A program made the translations under genes and the position numbers. Under the pieces are notes generated by a model that did not search any database, was not told where the DNA came from, and saw only the letters and a program-made list of their open reading frames with translations. DNA of 64,000 bases from JAGVJT01 sp964471225 (GTDB lineage Bacteria > Pseudomonadota > Gammaproteobacteria > Legionellales > Legionellaceae): contig CAYYEZ010000016.1 in assembly GCA_964471225.1 (NCBI GenBank), positions 89,472 through 153,471 of the forward strand. The letters are read 5' to 3'. Position 1 is the stretch's first letter; the number at the start of each line of letters is the position of its first letter. Shown in pieces: positions 9,363 through 18,644 of the stretch.

Positions 9363-10655
9363 TTACAATAAAATTCGTCGAACATCACTTAAGCATTCGC
9401 TTATAAAGCGTGTAAATCGAGCAGCCTCTGCGCCGTCAATCACACGATGGTCATAAGATAAAGAGAGCGGCAGCATCAGCCTAGGTTCAAAGCCACCATT
9501 TTGATAAACAGGCTTCATTGTGCTTTTTGATAATCCTAAGATTGCGACCTCTGGCGCATTTACAATTGGTGTAAACGCCGTTCCTCCAATACCACCTAAA
9601 CTCGAAATAGTAAAGCATCCACCTGACATGTCATTTGGCATAAGGCCTTTTTCACGTGCTTTTTTCGAAAGTCGACCCATTTCACGCGCAATATCACTGA
9701 CTGACAAAAGATTCACATCCCGAACAACAGGAACAACCAAGCCATTAGGTGTTTCCACAGCAATACCAATATGGACATATTTTTTATAAATCAACTGCTC
9801 AGCACGCTCATCTAAAGAGGCATTAAATGAAGGAAAGACCGTCAAAGCTTTGCTGACTACTTTGCACACAAAAGCGAGCATGGTCAATTTATAGCCATTT
9901 GCTTGAGCAGCTTGATTTTCTTGCACACGAAATGCTTCTAAAGCCGTGATGTCAACTTCATCAAACTGTGTCACATGAGGGATTGTCACCCATGAGCGAT
10001 GCACATTCACGCCTGTCAGTCGCTTAATTTTATTCAGTGGTTTTTTTTCAATTTCCCCAAACTGGCTAAAATCAATCGGATTTATCGGCGCAACAGCAAG
10101 CCCGCCTCTCGGCTCTGCTAAACGCTGCTTCACGTAAGCTTCTACATCCTCTTTACTGATACGCTCTTTACGACCACTACCGCGCACCTCAGTCAAGTTC
10201 ACCCCCAATTGATGTGCGAGTCGACGCACCGCGGGGCCTGCAAACACATTCCCTCCTGCATCGCGTGGCTCGTGTATGGAAGAAGTCACAGGAGAAGGAG
10301 CTGGCGCGACTATTTCTGGCACAACCACCGCGGGAGTAATCGTTTTTGAGTCTTCTTTGACTGACTCTTCTGGCGCTGTTACCTCTGATTTTTTTTCTAC
10401 ATTCGATGCGTTTTCTTCAAGAGAGAGCATTAAAATCACATCTCCTTCCGAGACTTTATCACCGACTTTAATACGCAACGCTTTGACAACGCCTGCAGCA
10501 GGAGAAGGGATTTCCATGCTGGCTTTATCTGATTCCAGTGTGACTAATGATGTATCTTTATCAATGGCATCGCCGACTTTGACTAAGATTTCAATCACAT
10601 CTACATTTGCCGCTCCGCCGATATCAGGAACTTTAATTTCTTGCTCTAAAGACAT
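9363..10655 (-). CDS. aceF: Pyruvate dehydrogenase E2, dihydrolipoamide acetyltransferase
   Basis: Core of the pyruvate dehydrogenase complex; transfers acetyl from lipoamide to CoA. There is one N-terminal lipoyl domain with the lipoylated Lys44 in ESDKAS. An Ala/Pro-rich linker, an E3/E1-binding domain around 138-175 (AGPAVRRLA, then SGRKERISKEDV) and a catalytic domain with SYDHRVIDGAEAARF follow. At 430 residues it is much shorter than E. coli AceF because it has one lipoyl domain, not three. It starts 12 bases after the aceE stop. Confidence 0.95.
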   Translation of the reverse strand: MSLEQEIKVPDIGGAANVDVIEILVKVGDAIDKDTSLVTLESDKASMEIPSPAAGVVKALRIKVGDKVSEGDVILMLSLEENASNVEKKSEVTAPEESVKEDSKTITPAVVVPEIVAPAPSPVTSSIHEPRDAGGNVFAGPAVRRLAHQLGVNLTEVRGSGRKERISKEDVEAYVKQRLAEPRGGLAVAPINPIDFSQFGEIEKKPLNKIKRLTGVNVHRSWVTIPHVTQFDEVDITALEAFRVQENQAAQANGYKLTMLAFVCKVVSKALTVFPSFNASLDERAEQLIYKKYVHIGIAVETPNGLVVPVVRDVNLLSVSDIAREMGRLSKKAREKGLMPNDMSGGCFTISSLGGIGGTAFTPIVNAPEVAILGLSKSTMKPVYQNGGFEPRLMLPLSLSYDHRVIDGAEAARFTRFISECLSDVRRILL

Positions 10656-10667
10656 ATGTTCTCCTCA

Positions 10668-13334
10668 TCAATGTGTTGCGGGGTCTACTTTATTCGGATC
10701 AATCGCATAACGCTTCATGGCATCCTTTAATACAGTAGCATTGCAAGCTTTCGTTTTAACTAAAGCTTCGAGTGCCGCAATCACAATAAATTTAGCATCT
10801 ACTTCAAAGAAATGTCGCAGTTTTTGTCGAGTATCACTACGCCCATAACCATCCGTACCTAACGCTACGAAGGGTGCTTTCACTTCTTTACAGATTTGAT
10901 CCGCGTACAAACGCATATAGTCAGTTGCAGCAATCACAGGGCCTTGGCGCGTATTTAACTGCTGGCTTACATAACTTTCTAATGGTTTTTTATCAGCATG
11001 CATACGATTATGACGCTCAACCTTGAGCGCATCTCGTCTTAACTCATTGAAACTTGTCACACTCCATATATCCGCAGTCACGCCAAAATCTTCTAGAAGC
11101 ATACGCGCAGCTTCAATCACTTCACGTAAAATTGTTCCAGATCCGAGAAGTTGTACGTGCTGTTTTGCAGGTTTTTTTGCTTCATCAAGCAAATACATGC
11201 CCTTCAAAATACCATCCTCAACACCTTTTGGCATATCAGGATGAGTATAGTTTTCATTCATTACCGTGATGTAATAAAACACATTTTCTTGTTTCTCATA
11301 CATACGATACAAGCCTTCCCGGATGATTACAGCAAGTTCATAAGCATAAGTAGGATCGTAAGTCACACAGTTTGGGATAGTAGAAGCAAGAATATGACTA
11401 TGACCATCTTGGTGCTGTAAGCCTTCTCCAGCTAACGTTGTCCGACCAGCTGTACCGCCTAACAAAAAGCCTCTTGCTTGCATGTCACCGGCAGCCCAGG
11501 CTAAATCTCCAATACGCTGAAATCCAAACATAGAGTAATAAATATAAAAAGGAATCATTGGTAAATGATTTGTACTATAAGACGTCGCTGCAGCCATCCA
11601 CGAACAGAATGCACCCGCTTCGTTTAAGCCCTCTTCCAAAATTTGACCTTCACGCGCCTCGCGGTAATACATGACTTGCTCATGATCAACAGGCGTATAA
11701 AGCTGACCCACTGGCGAATAAATTGCAATTTGACGGAACAAACCTTCCATACCAAATGTGCGACATTCATCAGGAATAATTGGGACAATAAAGCGACTTA
11801 ATTCTTTATCTTTTAAAAGTGCAGATAAAATACGAACAAACGCCATCGTCGTCGATAACTCACGCTCACCCAAACCATGCGTCACTTGTGCAAAAGCTTC
11901 TAACGAAGGGGCTTTAAGTGCGGGTGAAGTCACTGTACGAGAAGGAAGGTATCCACCTAATGCCTCGCGTTGTTTCTTTAAATACTGAATTTCAGGGCTA
12001 TTTTCTGGTGGACGATAAAAAGGAATATCGTTGATATGATCGTCTGAGATAGGAATACTAAAACGATCACGAAACGCACGCAGTTGCTCGATGGTCATTT
12101 TCTTTTGTTGGTGCGTGATGTTCATCCCTTCACCGGCAGCACCCATACCATAACCTTTAATGGTTTTTGCCAAAATCACCACAGGACTTCCTGTATGAGC
12201 GACTGCATCTGCATAGGCTGCATAAACTTTTTGAGAGTCATGTCCACCACGATTTAAACGCCAAATTTCATCATCAGACATATGCTCGACCATTTTTTTC
12301 AGCTCTGGATACTGCCCAAAGAAATGTTCGCGAACATAAGCACCATTATTGGCTTTATAAGCTTGAAAATCGCCATCCACACACTCTTGCATACGTTTTT
12401 CCATGATGCCTTGCGTATCTTTAGTGAATAAAGGATCCCAACGCCCCCCCCAAATCACTTTCAGGACTTTCCAACCTGCGCCTTTGAAAACACCTTCCAA
12501 CTCTTGAATAATTTTACCATTGCCACGCACAGGACCATCTAGTCGCTGCAAATTACAATTCACAACAAAGATAAGATTATCAAGCTTTTCACGTGCAGCA
12601 ATTGACAACGCCCCAACAGATTCTGGCTCATCCATTTCCCCATCACCGAGAAATGCCCAAACTTTTCGCGCGTTTGGTTCAATGAGTCCTCGATTTTCGA
12701 GATACTTCAAAAATCTTGCCTGATAAATCGCTTGGATAGGCCCCAAGCCCATCGATACTGTAGGGAATTGCCAAAAATCACCCATCAACCAAGGATGAGG
12801 ATAAGAAGATAAACCATCGACCTCGACCTCTTGTCTAAAATATCCTAATTGCTCTTCTGTCAAACGCCCTTCCAAAAAAGCACGTGCGTAGATACCAGGC
12901 GAACTATGTCCTTGAATATAAAGAAGATCACCACCTCCGGGTGCTGCTGGGCCTTTAAAGAAATGATTAAATCCTGTTTCGTACAAAGTGGCAGCCGAAG
13001 CGTAAGTCGCGATATGCCCCCCTAACTCGGGCGCATATTTTCCCGCACGTAAAACCATTGCTACTGCATTCCAGCGAATCAGCGCGGCGATACGTTTCTG
13101 CAAACCCTGATCGGGAGGCATTAACTTTTCATCTTCTGGTTTAATCGTGTTTCGATAAGGGCTATGTATCGCATCTAAAACAGGAACACCTAAAAGATTT
13201 GCTTGATTGAGTAGTGCTTGAATAATAAAACTCGCGCGCGACACACCGTCAGCCGCAACAACAGCGCTAAGCGAATCAAGCCATTCGCGCGTTTCAATAG
13301 GATCAATATCAGCCTTTTTTTCAATAGACGTCAT
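10668..13334 (-). CDS. aceE: Pyruvate dehydrogenase E1, homodimeric type
   Basis: Thiamine-diphosphate enzyme that decarboxylates pyruvate and acetylates the lipoyl group of AceF. At 888 residues it is nearly the length of E. coli AceE. The ThDP/Mg-binding segment GDGEMDEPES and the conserved GHSSPGIYARAFLEGR block are clear. The gene begins 14 bases after the Cys-rich lipoprotein gene and is followed 12 bases later by aceF, so all appear cotranscribed. No pdhR-type regulator gene lies upstream. Confidence 0.96.
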   Translation of the reverse strand: MTSIEKKADIDPIETREWLDSLSAVVAADGVSRASFIIQALLNQANLLGVPVLDAIHSPYRNTIKPEDEKLMPPDQGLQKRIAALIRWNAVAMVLRAGKYAPELGGHIATYASAATLYETGFNHFFKGPAAPGGGDLLYIQGHSSPGIYARAFLEGRLTEEQLGYFRQEVEVDGLSSYPHPWLMGDFWQFPTVSMGLGPIQAIYQARFLKYLENRGLIEPNARKVWAFLGDGEMDEPESVGALSIAAREKLDNLIFVVNCNLQRLDGPVRGNGKIIQELEGVFKGAGWKVLKVIWGGRWDPLFTKDTQGIMEKRMQECVDGDFQAYKANNGAYVREHFFGQYPELKKMVEHMSDDEIWRLNRGGHDSQKVYAAYADAVAHTGSPVVILAKTIKGYGMGAAGEGMNITHQQKKMTIEQLRAFRDRFSIPISDDHINDIPFYRPPENSPEIQYLKKQREALGGYLPSRTVTSPALKAPSLEAFAQVTHGLGERELSTTMAFVRILSALLKDKELSRFIVPIIPDECRTFGMEGLFRQIAIYSPVGQLYTPVDHEQVMYYREAREGQILEEGLNEAGAFCSWMAAATSYSTNHLPMIPFYIYYSMFGFQRIGDLAWAAGDMQARGFLLGGTAGRTTLAGEGLQHQDGHSHILASTIPNCVTYDPTYAYELAVIIREGLYRMYEKQENVFYYITVMNENYTHPDMPKGVEDGILKGMYLLDEAKKPAKQHVQLLGSGTILREVIEAARMLLEDFGVTADIWSVTSFNELRRDALKVERHNRMHADKKPLESYVSQQLNTRQGPVIAATDYMRLYADQICKEVKAPFVALGTDGYGRSDTRQKLRHFFEVDAKFIVIAALEALVKTKACNATVLKDAMKRYAIDPNKVDPATH

Positions 13335-13348
13335 TTACAGTAGCCTCT

Positions 13349-13747
13349 CTAGCAGCAGGATTTTTCAACCTGAATTTGTTTATGAATAGAACCTCGGCAA
13401 GACTCAACACACACGCGCAAGTCTGCAGGGCAGTCACATGTCGTCTTTCGACATTGTAGTGGATCATGGTAGGATTGCAAACGCCGAATCAAGCTTTTGC
13501 CCTCGATGCAACGCTCTTTTAGGTAGCGTTGGTAGTCCTTTTTAGTTTCACGAACAGCCTCTTTTTCACATGCACTGCAGTTGTTCACACAACGTGCCTG
13601 GCATCGTTTCATTTCTATTTGACAGTCCGCAATACAAGCACGCGTAGTCTGCGCGTCTAGATCATGCTGATGCTGCGACGTACATGCACTCAAACAAAAA
13701 AGCATACAAAACCACAAGCACACAAAAAATTTTGTCACAACACGCAT
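13349..13747 (-). CDS. Small cysteine-rich lipoprotein, unknown function
   Basis: I do not recognise the function. The 132-residue product has a signal peptide and lipobox (LSAC, Cys near 22), so it should be a membrane-anchored lipoprotein. The mature part has about 16 further cysteines in patterns such as CIADC, CQARCVNNCSAC, CDC, CVESC and a terminal CC. This suggests several disulfides or a bound metal. It sits between a CPA2 antiporter gene and aceE with gaps of about 15 bases on each side, so it is probably cotranscribed with pyruvate dehydrogenase. Confidence 0.75.
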   Translation of the reverse strand: MRVVTKFFVCLWFCMLFCLSACTSQHQHDLDAQTTRACIADCQIEMKRCQARCVNNCSACEKEAVRETKKDYQRYLKERCIEGKSLIRRLQSYHDPLQCRKTTCDCPADLRVCVESCRGSIHKQIQVEKSCC

Positions 13748-13762
13748 AACACCCCTTAGAGT

Positions 13763-14959
13763 TTAATCTTTTCTCATTTTATCAGATAAAGACATCGGTG
13801 TTGGATATTTTAACACGACCAAGTAAGAAGAAACGATAAATGTTAAAATCGTTGTCGCTTGAATCAAGTTAGAAGCAACATCAGAAATCAATTTCGTCCC
13901 CCAAGCAATACTTGCCACCAATAAAGAAAATTCGCTGGCCTGCCCTAGTCGAATACTGACCTCTTTAGCAACGGATTTTTTTTCTCCAGCTTTCACTAAC
14001 AACAAATGAAAACACAAAGGCTTCAAAACCAGCATTAATAAAGCCAAAATACACGCAGGAATCACAACTTGCGCCGCGAATCCGAAATTAAATGTCGCGC
14101 CGACTGAAAAGAAAAACATCACCAAAAAGAAGTCACGCAATGGCTTCAAACTTTCAGCAATAAACAACGAAATCGGACTGGATGCCAAGGCAACGCCCGC
14201 CACAAATGCACCAATATCTTCAGATAAACCCAAGCGACTCGCAAGCATTGAAAGGCTCAAACACCAGCCAATAGACAGCAAAAATACGTATTCTTGCGTT
14301 CTGTCAAATCGGGCTAATAATTTAACAAGAATGTAGCGCTCAATGGCGAAAGAAAAGAAAATCAAAGCCGGAAGAGTGATACATACTGAAACAAGATCTT
14401 TCCACATCAAACCACTTGCCTGATGCGCCCCGCCATTGATAAGGATTAACACAACAATCGCCACAATATCCTGCATCAACAAGACGCTGATCATGACCTC
14501 GCCTGTATGCTGATGATGCAAAATCGTTGTGGGAAGTAGTTTTAATCCGATAATCGTGCTCGAAAACATCATCGATGCACCTAAAATCAATGATTCAGTC
14601 GTGCTTAAACCGAACCAACGACCAATAAAATAAGCGATTACAGCAAAGAACATCGAACTTAACATTGCAATCCAGGTGACCTTTTTCAACATATGCAAAA
14701 GATTTTGTGGTTGCAAATGCAATCCTAGTAAGAACAGCAAGAAGACAATACCCACATCCCCTACTTGTCTCACGGCACTTAAATCAGAAACTAAAGCGAG
14801 GCCCCATGGCCCCAGTGCAGCTCCAAGTAAAATATAAGCTACCAAAAGTGATTGACGTGTATAAAGCACAAAGGTTGAGAAAACTGCCGCCCCAGTAAAA
14901 ACTAAAAAAATGGTATAAAAAACAGCTCCATCATGCATAAAAGCGATACTCCAGTTCAC
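13763..14959 (-). CDS. CPA2-family cation/proton antiporter (Kef/NapA-like)
   Basis: Integral inner-membrane protein with roughly 12 hydrophobic segments over 398 residues. It belongs to the monovalent cation:proton antiporter-2 family. LLGAALGPWG and FLLFLLGLHLQP match the first conserved region, SSTIIGLKLL the mid-region, and EDIGAFVAGVALASSP the later glycine-rich block. It has no C-terminal TrkA-N/RCK regulatory domain, so it is shorter than KefB/KefC. Na+ versus K+ specificity cannot be read. It is 20 bases downstream of the GDPD gene and 15 bases upstream of the Cys-rich lipoprotein gene. Confidence 0.87.
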   Translation of the reverse strand: MNWSIAFMHDGAVFYTIFLVFTGAAVFSTFVLYTRQSLLVAYILLGAALGPWGLALVSDLSAVRQVGDVGIVFLLFLLGLHLQPQNLLHMLKKVTWIAMLSSMFFAVIAYFIGRWFGLSTTESLILGASMMFSSTIIGLKLLPTTILHHQHTGEVMISVLLMQDIVAIVVLILINGGAHQASGLMWKDLVSVCITLPALIFFSFAIERYILVKLLARFDRTQEYVFLLSIGWCLSLSMLASRLGLSEDIGAFVAGVALASSPISLFIAESLKPLRDFFLVMFFFSVGATFNFGFAAQVVIPACILALLMLVLKPLCFHLLLVKAGEKKSVAKEVSIRLGQASEFSLLVASIAWGTKLISDVASNLIQATTILTFIVSSYLVVLKYPTPMSLSDKMRKD

Positions 14960-14979
14960 GCCATAGTCAAATAGGAATT

Positions 14980-15756
14980 TTAGGCGACGATCGTTTTTTT
15001 ATCCAGAATTTTTTTAAAAAGTTTACGCTTTAACGTCAGTTCGAACAGATCAGGATAATTTGTAAAGACAGCATCCACTCCCCATGCTAAAAACCGCTCA
15101 GCTTCACGCTTACGATTTACCGTAAATGCACACACTAAAAAATCTGAATTCTTTAGTTGCTTAACACGCACTGCAGTTGTTATTTTTCTATTCAAATGAA
15201 TGGATATGCAATTTAGGTCTTTTGCACAGATCAAGCTATCTTCCTGCCATTTGTTAAGTAAAAGACCAAGCTTCATTTCAGGCTCTAATTGACGACACAA
15301 TCTTAACGCCTCAAGATCGAAGCTTGAAACTAACAATCGCCCCTCATGATTTGGCCAATAACGGTGAATGGCTTGCAAGGTCGCAGAGGCTGTTTCTTGA
15401 GAAAACCCAGGGAAAGGCTTGATTTCAATATTAGCATGAACATCATTTTCAGAAAGCCAAGTGAGTACCGTACTTAATGCAGGAACGGGCTCGCCAGCAA
15501 AGCTTTTCGAAAACGAGCTTCCTGCATCTAAAGTTCGAATATATTCGGCATTGACATGACCAAACTTACCTTTACCATTCGTTGTACGCTCCAGCGTTTC
15601 GTCATGAAATATAAACGCCTCGCCATCTTTACTAAGCATCACATCAAATTCAACCCAACGAGCTCCCATCAATACGGCTTTCTTAAAAGCTGATAGGGTA
15701 TTTTCTGGCGAATAAGCAGAAGCACCACGATGTGCTATTAAATGTTCACTAAACAT
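14980..15756 (-). CDS. ugpQ: Glycerophosphodiester phosphodiesterase (GDPD family)
   Basis: Hydrolyses glycerophosphodiesters to glycerol 3-phosphate and an alcohol. The family motif AHRGASAYSPENT with its catalytic His stands near the N-terminus, followed by EFDVMLSKDG and FHDETLERTTNGKG carrying the metal ligands and the second catalytic His. No signal peptide, so the cytosolic UgpQ type fits best. I choose the ATG at 15756 over an upstream TTG because GAGG lies five bases before it. First gene of the probable GDPD-antiporter-lipoprotein-ace operon. Its glycerol-3-phosphate product could be used by GlpD. Confidence 0.9.
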   Translation of the reverse strand: MFSEHLIAHRGASAYSPENTLSAFKKAVLMGARWVEFDVMLSKDGEAFIFHDETLERTTNGKGKFGHVNAEYIRTLDAGSSFSKSFAGEPVPALSTVLTWLSENDVHANIEIKPFPGFSQETASATLQAIHRYWPNHEGRLLVSSFDLEALRLCRQLEPEMKLGLLLNKWQEDSLICAKDLNCISIHLNRKITTAVRVKQLKNSDFLVCAFTVNRKREAERFLAWGVDAVFTNYPDLFELTLKRKLFKKILDKKTIVA

Positions 15757-15855
15757 ATTATCCTCACTGGGTATCAATTTGATGCCCTATTGTACCCGTT
15801 GATTTCAAATCAAAATAGGTCTATAACACTCCTTTTAATCTGATACAGGTAAGTT

Positions 15856-16908
15856 ATGAAACAATCATCAGGCCCTTCTTATCAAGGCGATCTTTTTGAA
15901 TATGCGATCACACACGGATTTGGTGACGTTCACGTCAGAATAGACCCCAAAACAGGCATGCAAGCAATCATCGCTATCCACAGCACGAAGCTTGGCCCAG
16001 CCCTAGGTGGATGCCGCTTTATCGAATATGATAATCCAAGCGCAGGAATATATGATGCAATGAGACTTGCGAGAGGGATGAGCTATAAAGCAGCATTAGT
16101 TAATCTACCTCTAGGTGGCGGGAAAGCTGTTATCATTAAACCTAAAGGACCTTTTGATAGAAATGCTTATTTTGATGCCTTTGCAGATTTTGTGCATGAG
16201 CAACAAGGACGCTACATCACGGCCTTGGATAGTGGTGCGGAATTAAGTGATATGGATAGAATTGGCTTACGAACCCCTTACGTTGCGAGTCTTTCAAAAC
16301 ATGGGGATCCCTCTCCTGCAACAGCAGAAGGTATTTTTCATGGTATTGAGGCCGCCGTACGTTTCCAATACGGCAAACAGACACTTGAAAATCTTCACGT
16401 TGCAATTCAAGGCTTAGGACATGTAGGCTATCGTCTTGCGTCTCTTCTTCACGAACAAGGTGTACAACTCACCGTCGCTGATACCAATCAAGAAGCTGTT
16501 CTTCGTGCGGTCGAAACTTTTGGCGCGACAGCCTCTTCTGCTGCTGACATTCATAAAACACCTTGTGATGTTTATTCACCTTGCGCCTTAGGTGCTATTT
16601 TGAATGATAACACTATCCCAGAACTTAACACGCGAGTCATTGCAGGTGCTGCAAACAATCAGCTAGCACACACTTATCACGGACAACAATTGCATGATAA
16701 AGGAATCTTATACGCTCCAGATTACGTCATTAATGCAGGGGGCCTTATTTTTGCTGCATCACAGTATCTGCACGGACAAGATACCGACTATAAAGACAAA
16801 CTCAAACATATCGATGATTCATTAACCACTATTTTTGAGTCTGCACGAAAGCAAAATAAACCCACGAGTCAAATCGCCGATGAGCTTGCGCTTGAGAAAT
16901 TGAAATGA
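15856..16908 (+). CDS. ldh: Leucine (branched-chain amino acid) dehydrogenase
   Basis: NAD-dependent oxidative deamination of leucine, valine or isoleucine to the 2-oxo acid. It is a Glu/Leu/Phe/Val dehydrogenase: GPALGGCR, ARGMSYKAALVNLPLGGGKA (catalytic Lys and Gly-rich region) and the nucleotide-binding GLGHVG are visible. The length of 350 is typical for leucine dehydrogenase. Phenylalanine dehydrogenase is the main alternative and cannot be excluded. It opens a tightly packed catabolic run; its stop overlaps the start of the methyltransferase gene by four bases. Confidence 0.88.
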   Translation: MKQSSGPSYQGDLFEYAITHGFGDVHVRIDPKTGMQAIIAIHSTKLGPALGGCRFIEYDNPSAGIYDAMRLARGMSYKAALVNLPLGGGKAVIIKPKGPFDRNAYFDAFADFVHEQQGRYITALDSGAELSDMDRIGLRTPYVASLSKHGDPSPATAEGIFHGIEAAVRFQYGKQTLENLHVAIQGLGHVGYRLASLLHEQGVQLTVADTNQEAVLRAVETFGATASSAADIHKTPCDVYSPCALGAILNDNTIPELNTRVIAGAANNQLAHTYHGQQLHDKGILYAPDYVINAGGLIFAASQYLHGQDTDYKDKLKHIDDSLTTIFESARKQNKPTSQIADELALEKLK

Positions 16909-17561
16909 AACATTTGCAAATGACGCATGGGCTTTATGATTATATGCTGGACATCTCGCTACGCGAGCATCCGGTTTTAGCCAAACTCAGAGCAAAAACA
17001 GCCGAGCTCCCCATCGGTAGTATGCAAGTTGCCCCAGAAGAGGGGCAGTTTTTACAATTTTTGATTCGTATGCTTAGCGCCAAAAAAGTCCTCGAGCTCG
17101 GTACATTTACAGGTTACAGTGCGCTTGCAATGGCTCTTGCTTTACCCGAAGACGGTCATCTTATTACTTGTGATCGCAATGAAAACTGGACAAAAAACGC
17201 ACGAGACTATTGGCAAGAGGCCGGCGTCAGTGACAAAGTAGAGTTTGTGTTAGCCCCTGCGTTGGACACACTTGAACGACTCCTTAAAGAAGGCCACCAG
17301 TCGAGCTTTGACTTTATCTTTATCGATGCAGATAAAACAAATTACATTGCTTATTATGAATATGCATTGCAATTCATCAAGCCAACTGGCTTAATTGCTA
17401 TTGATAATATTTTCTGGGAAGGAGATGTCATCAATCCCTTAAACAACGATGCACAAACACGAGAAATCCGAGCGTTAAATACACTCATCAAAACCGATCT
17501 TCGTGTAGATGTTTCATTGATTCCCATAGGTGATGGGTTATTTTTAATTCGAAGACAATAA
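16905..17561 (+). CDS. Class I SAM-dependent O-methyltransferase (CCoAOMT-like)
   Basis: Small cytosolic methyltransferase of 218 residues resembling the caffeoyl-CoA/catechol O-methyltransferase family. The SAM motif is VLELGTFTGYSALAMA. FIDADKTNY carries a likely metal-binding Asp, and IDNIFWEGDV completes the metal/catechol site. ATGA coupling to the leucine dehydrogenase gene indicates one transcript. Being next to HPPD, an aromatic substrate is plausible but unproven. Confidence 0.85.
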   Translation: MKHLQMTHGLYDYMLDISLREHPVLAKLRAKTAELPIGSMQVAPEEGQFLQFLIRMLSAKKVLELGTFTGYSALAMALALPEDGHLITCDRNENWTKNARDYWQEAGVSDKVEFVLAPALDTLERLLKEGHQSSFDFIFIDADKTNYIAYYEYALQFIKPTGLIAIDNIFWEGDVINPLNNDAQTREIRALNTLIKTDLRVDVSLIPIGDGLFLIRRQ

Positions 17562-17585
17562 AAATCATGTAAAAGGAGTTTTCTC

Positions 17586-18644
17586 ATGAGCACAATACTG
17601 GATAATCCTTGTGGGCTAGATGGATTCGCATTTCTTGAGTTTTCGGGACCAAACGAAAAGCAACTCCACAGTATGTTTGAGCAGTTTGGATTTTATCGTC
17701 GTGCTACACATCAAGCTCAGCCTATTTTTTTATATGAGCAAGGACACATTCAGATCATTGTCAATGTCACACCCAACTCACAAGCAGAACGCCACGCAAA
17801 AATGCACGGCGCAGGTGCGTGTGCCATGGGATTTCGTGTGCATGATGCAAAGGCTGCACATGCTTATGCACTTTCAAAAGGTGCGAAGGCATTTCAAGAT
17901 CCCATCGTCGCTCATGGATTACCTGCTATCGAAGCAATTGGTGGCAGTGTCATTTATTTTGCAGATAACGCTCATCAACCTTTTCAAAATGCATGGGAGT
18001 TTCATGACACACCAAGAGACGTATCACAAGGCCTTATCCATATCGACCATCTGACACATAATGTCTACCGCGGTAACATGGATAAGTGGGCTAATTTTTA
18101 TGAAGAATTGTTTAATTTTAAACAAATACGTTACTTCAATATTGAAGGTAAAATGACCGGACTTTTGAGCCGCGCACTCGGTAGTCCTTGCGGAAAAATT
18201 AAAATCCCATTAAACGAATCCAAAGATGACCGCTCACAAATCGAAGAGTTTTTGCATGATTACCATGGTGAAGGCATTCAACATATCGCTTTCACGACTG
18301 ATAATATTTATAAAACTGTCGGGGAATTACGTAAAAAAGATGTGAACTTTCTGGATGTCCCCGATACCTATTATGAAATGATTGATGCTCGTGTTCCTTG
18401 GCATCATGAGTCTCTTGCTGACTTACAACGCGAGCGTATTCTGATCGATGGTGAAAAAGATCCAGCACATGGGCTATTACTACAAATCTTTACTGAAAAT
18501 CTTTTTGGCCCCGTATTTTTTGAAATCATTCAACGTCAAGGTAATCAAGGATTTGGCGAAGGCAATTTTCAGGCATTATTTGAGGCGATTGAACGAGATC
18601 AAATTAAACGTGGCACACTGAAGGAGCATCATGAAACTTTATGA
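17586..18644 (+). CDS. hppD: 4-hydroxyphenylpyruvate dioxygenase (legiolysin-like)
   Basis: Non-haem Fe(II) dioxygenase that converts 4-hydroxyphenylpyruvate to homogentisate in tyrosine breakdown. Two vicinal-oxygen-chelate domains are visible. The iron ligands fit His in HIDHLTHNV (about 157), His in IQHIAF (about 236) and Glu in FFEIIQRQG (about 315). Length 352 is standard. In Legionella the orthologue (Lly, legiolysin) is responsible for pigment and haemolysis. A clear AAGGAG site precedes the ATG. It overlaps maiA by 14 bases. No homogentisate dioxygenase or fumarylacetoacetase gene is in the window. Confidence 0.93.
   Translation: MSTILDNPCGLDGFAFLEFSGPNEKQLHSMFEQFGFYRRATHQAQPIFLYEQGHIQIIVNVTPNSQAERHAKMHGAGACAMGFRVHDAKAAHAYALSKGAKAFQDPIVAHGLPAIEAIGGSVIYFADNAHQPFQNAWEFHDTPRDVSQGLIHIDHLTHNVYRGNMDKWANFYEELFNFKQIRYFNIEGKMTGLLSRALGSPCGKIKIPLNESKDDRSQIEEFLHDYHGEGIQHIAFTTDNIYKTVGELRKKDVNFLDVPDTYYEMIDARVPWHHESLADLQRERILIDGEKDPAHGLLLQIFTENLFGPVFFEIIQRQGNQGFGEGNFQALFEAIERDQIKRGTLKEHHETL

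Noticed and set aside
10276..10710. 144-residue plus-strand frame opposite aceF
   Set aside because: It is the antisense of the lipoyl domain and linker; its low-complexity Thr/Ser content follows from the Ala/Pro-rich linker on the other strand.
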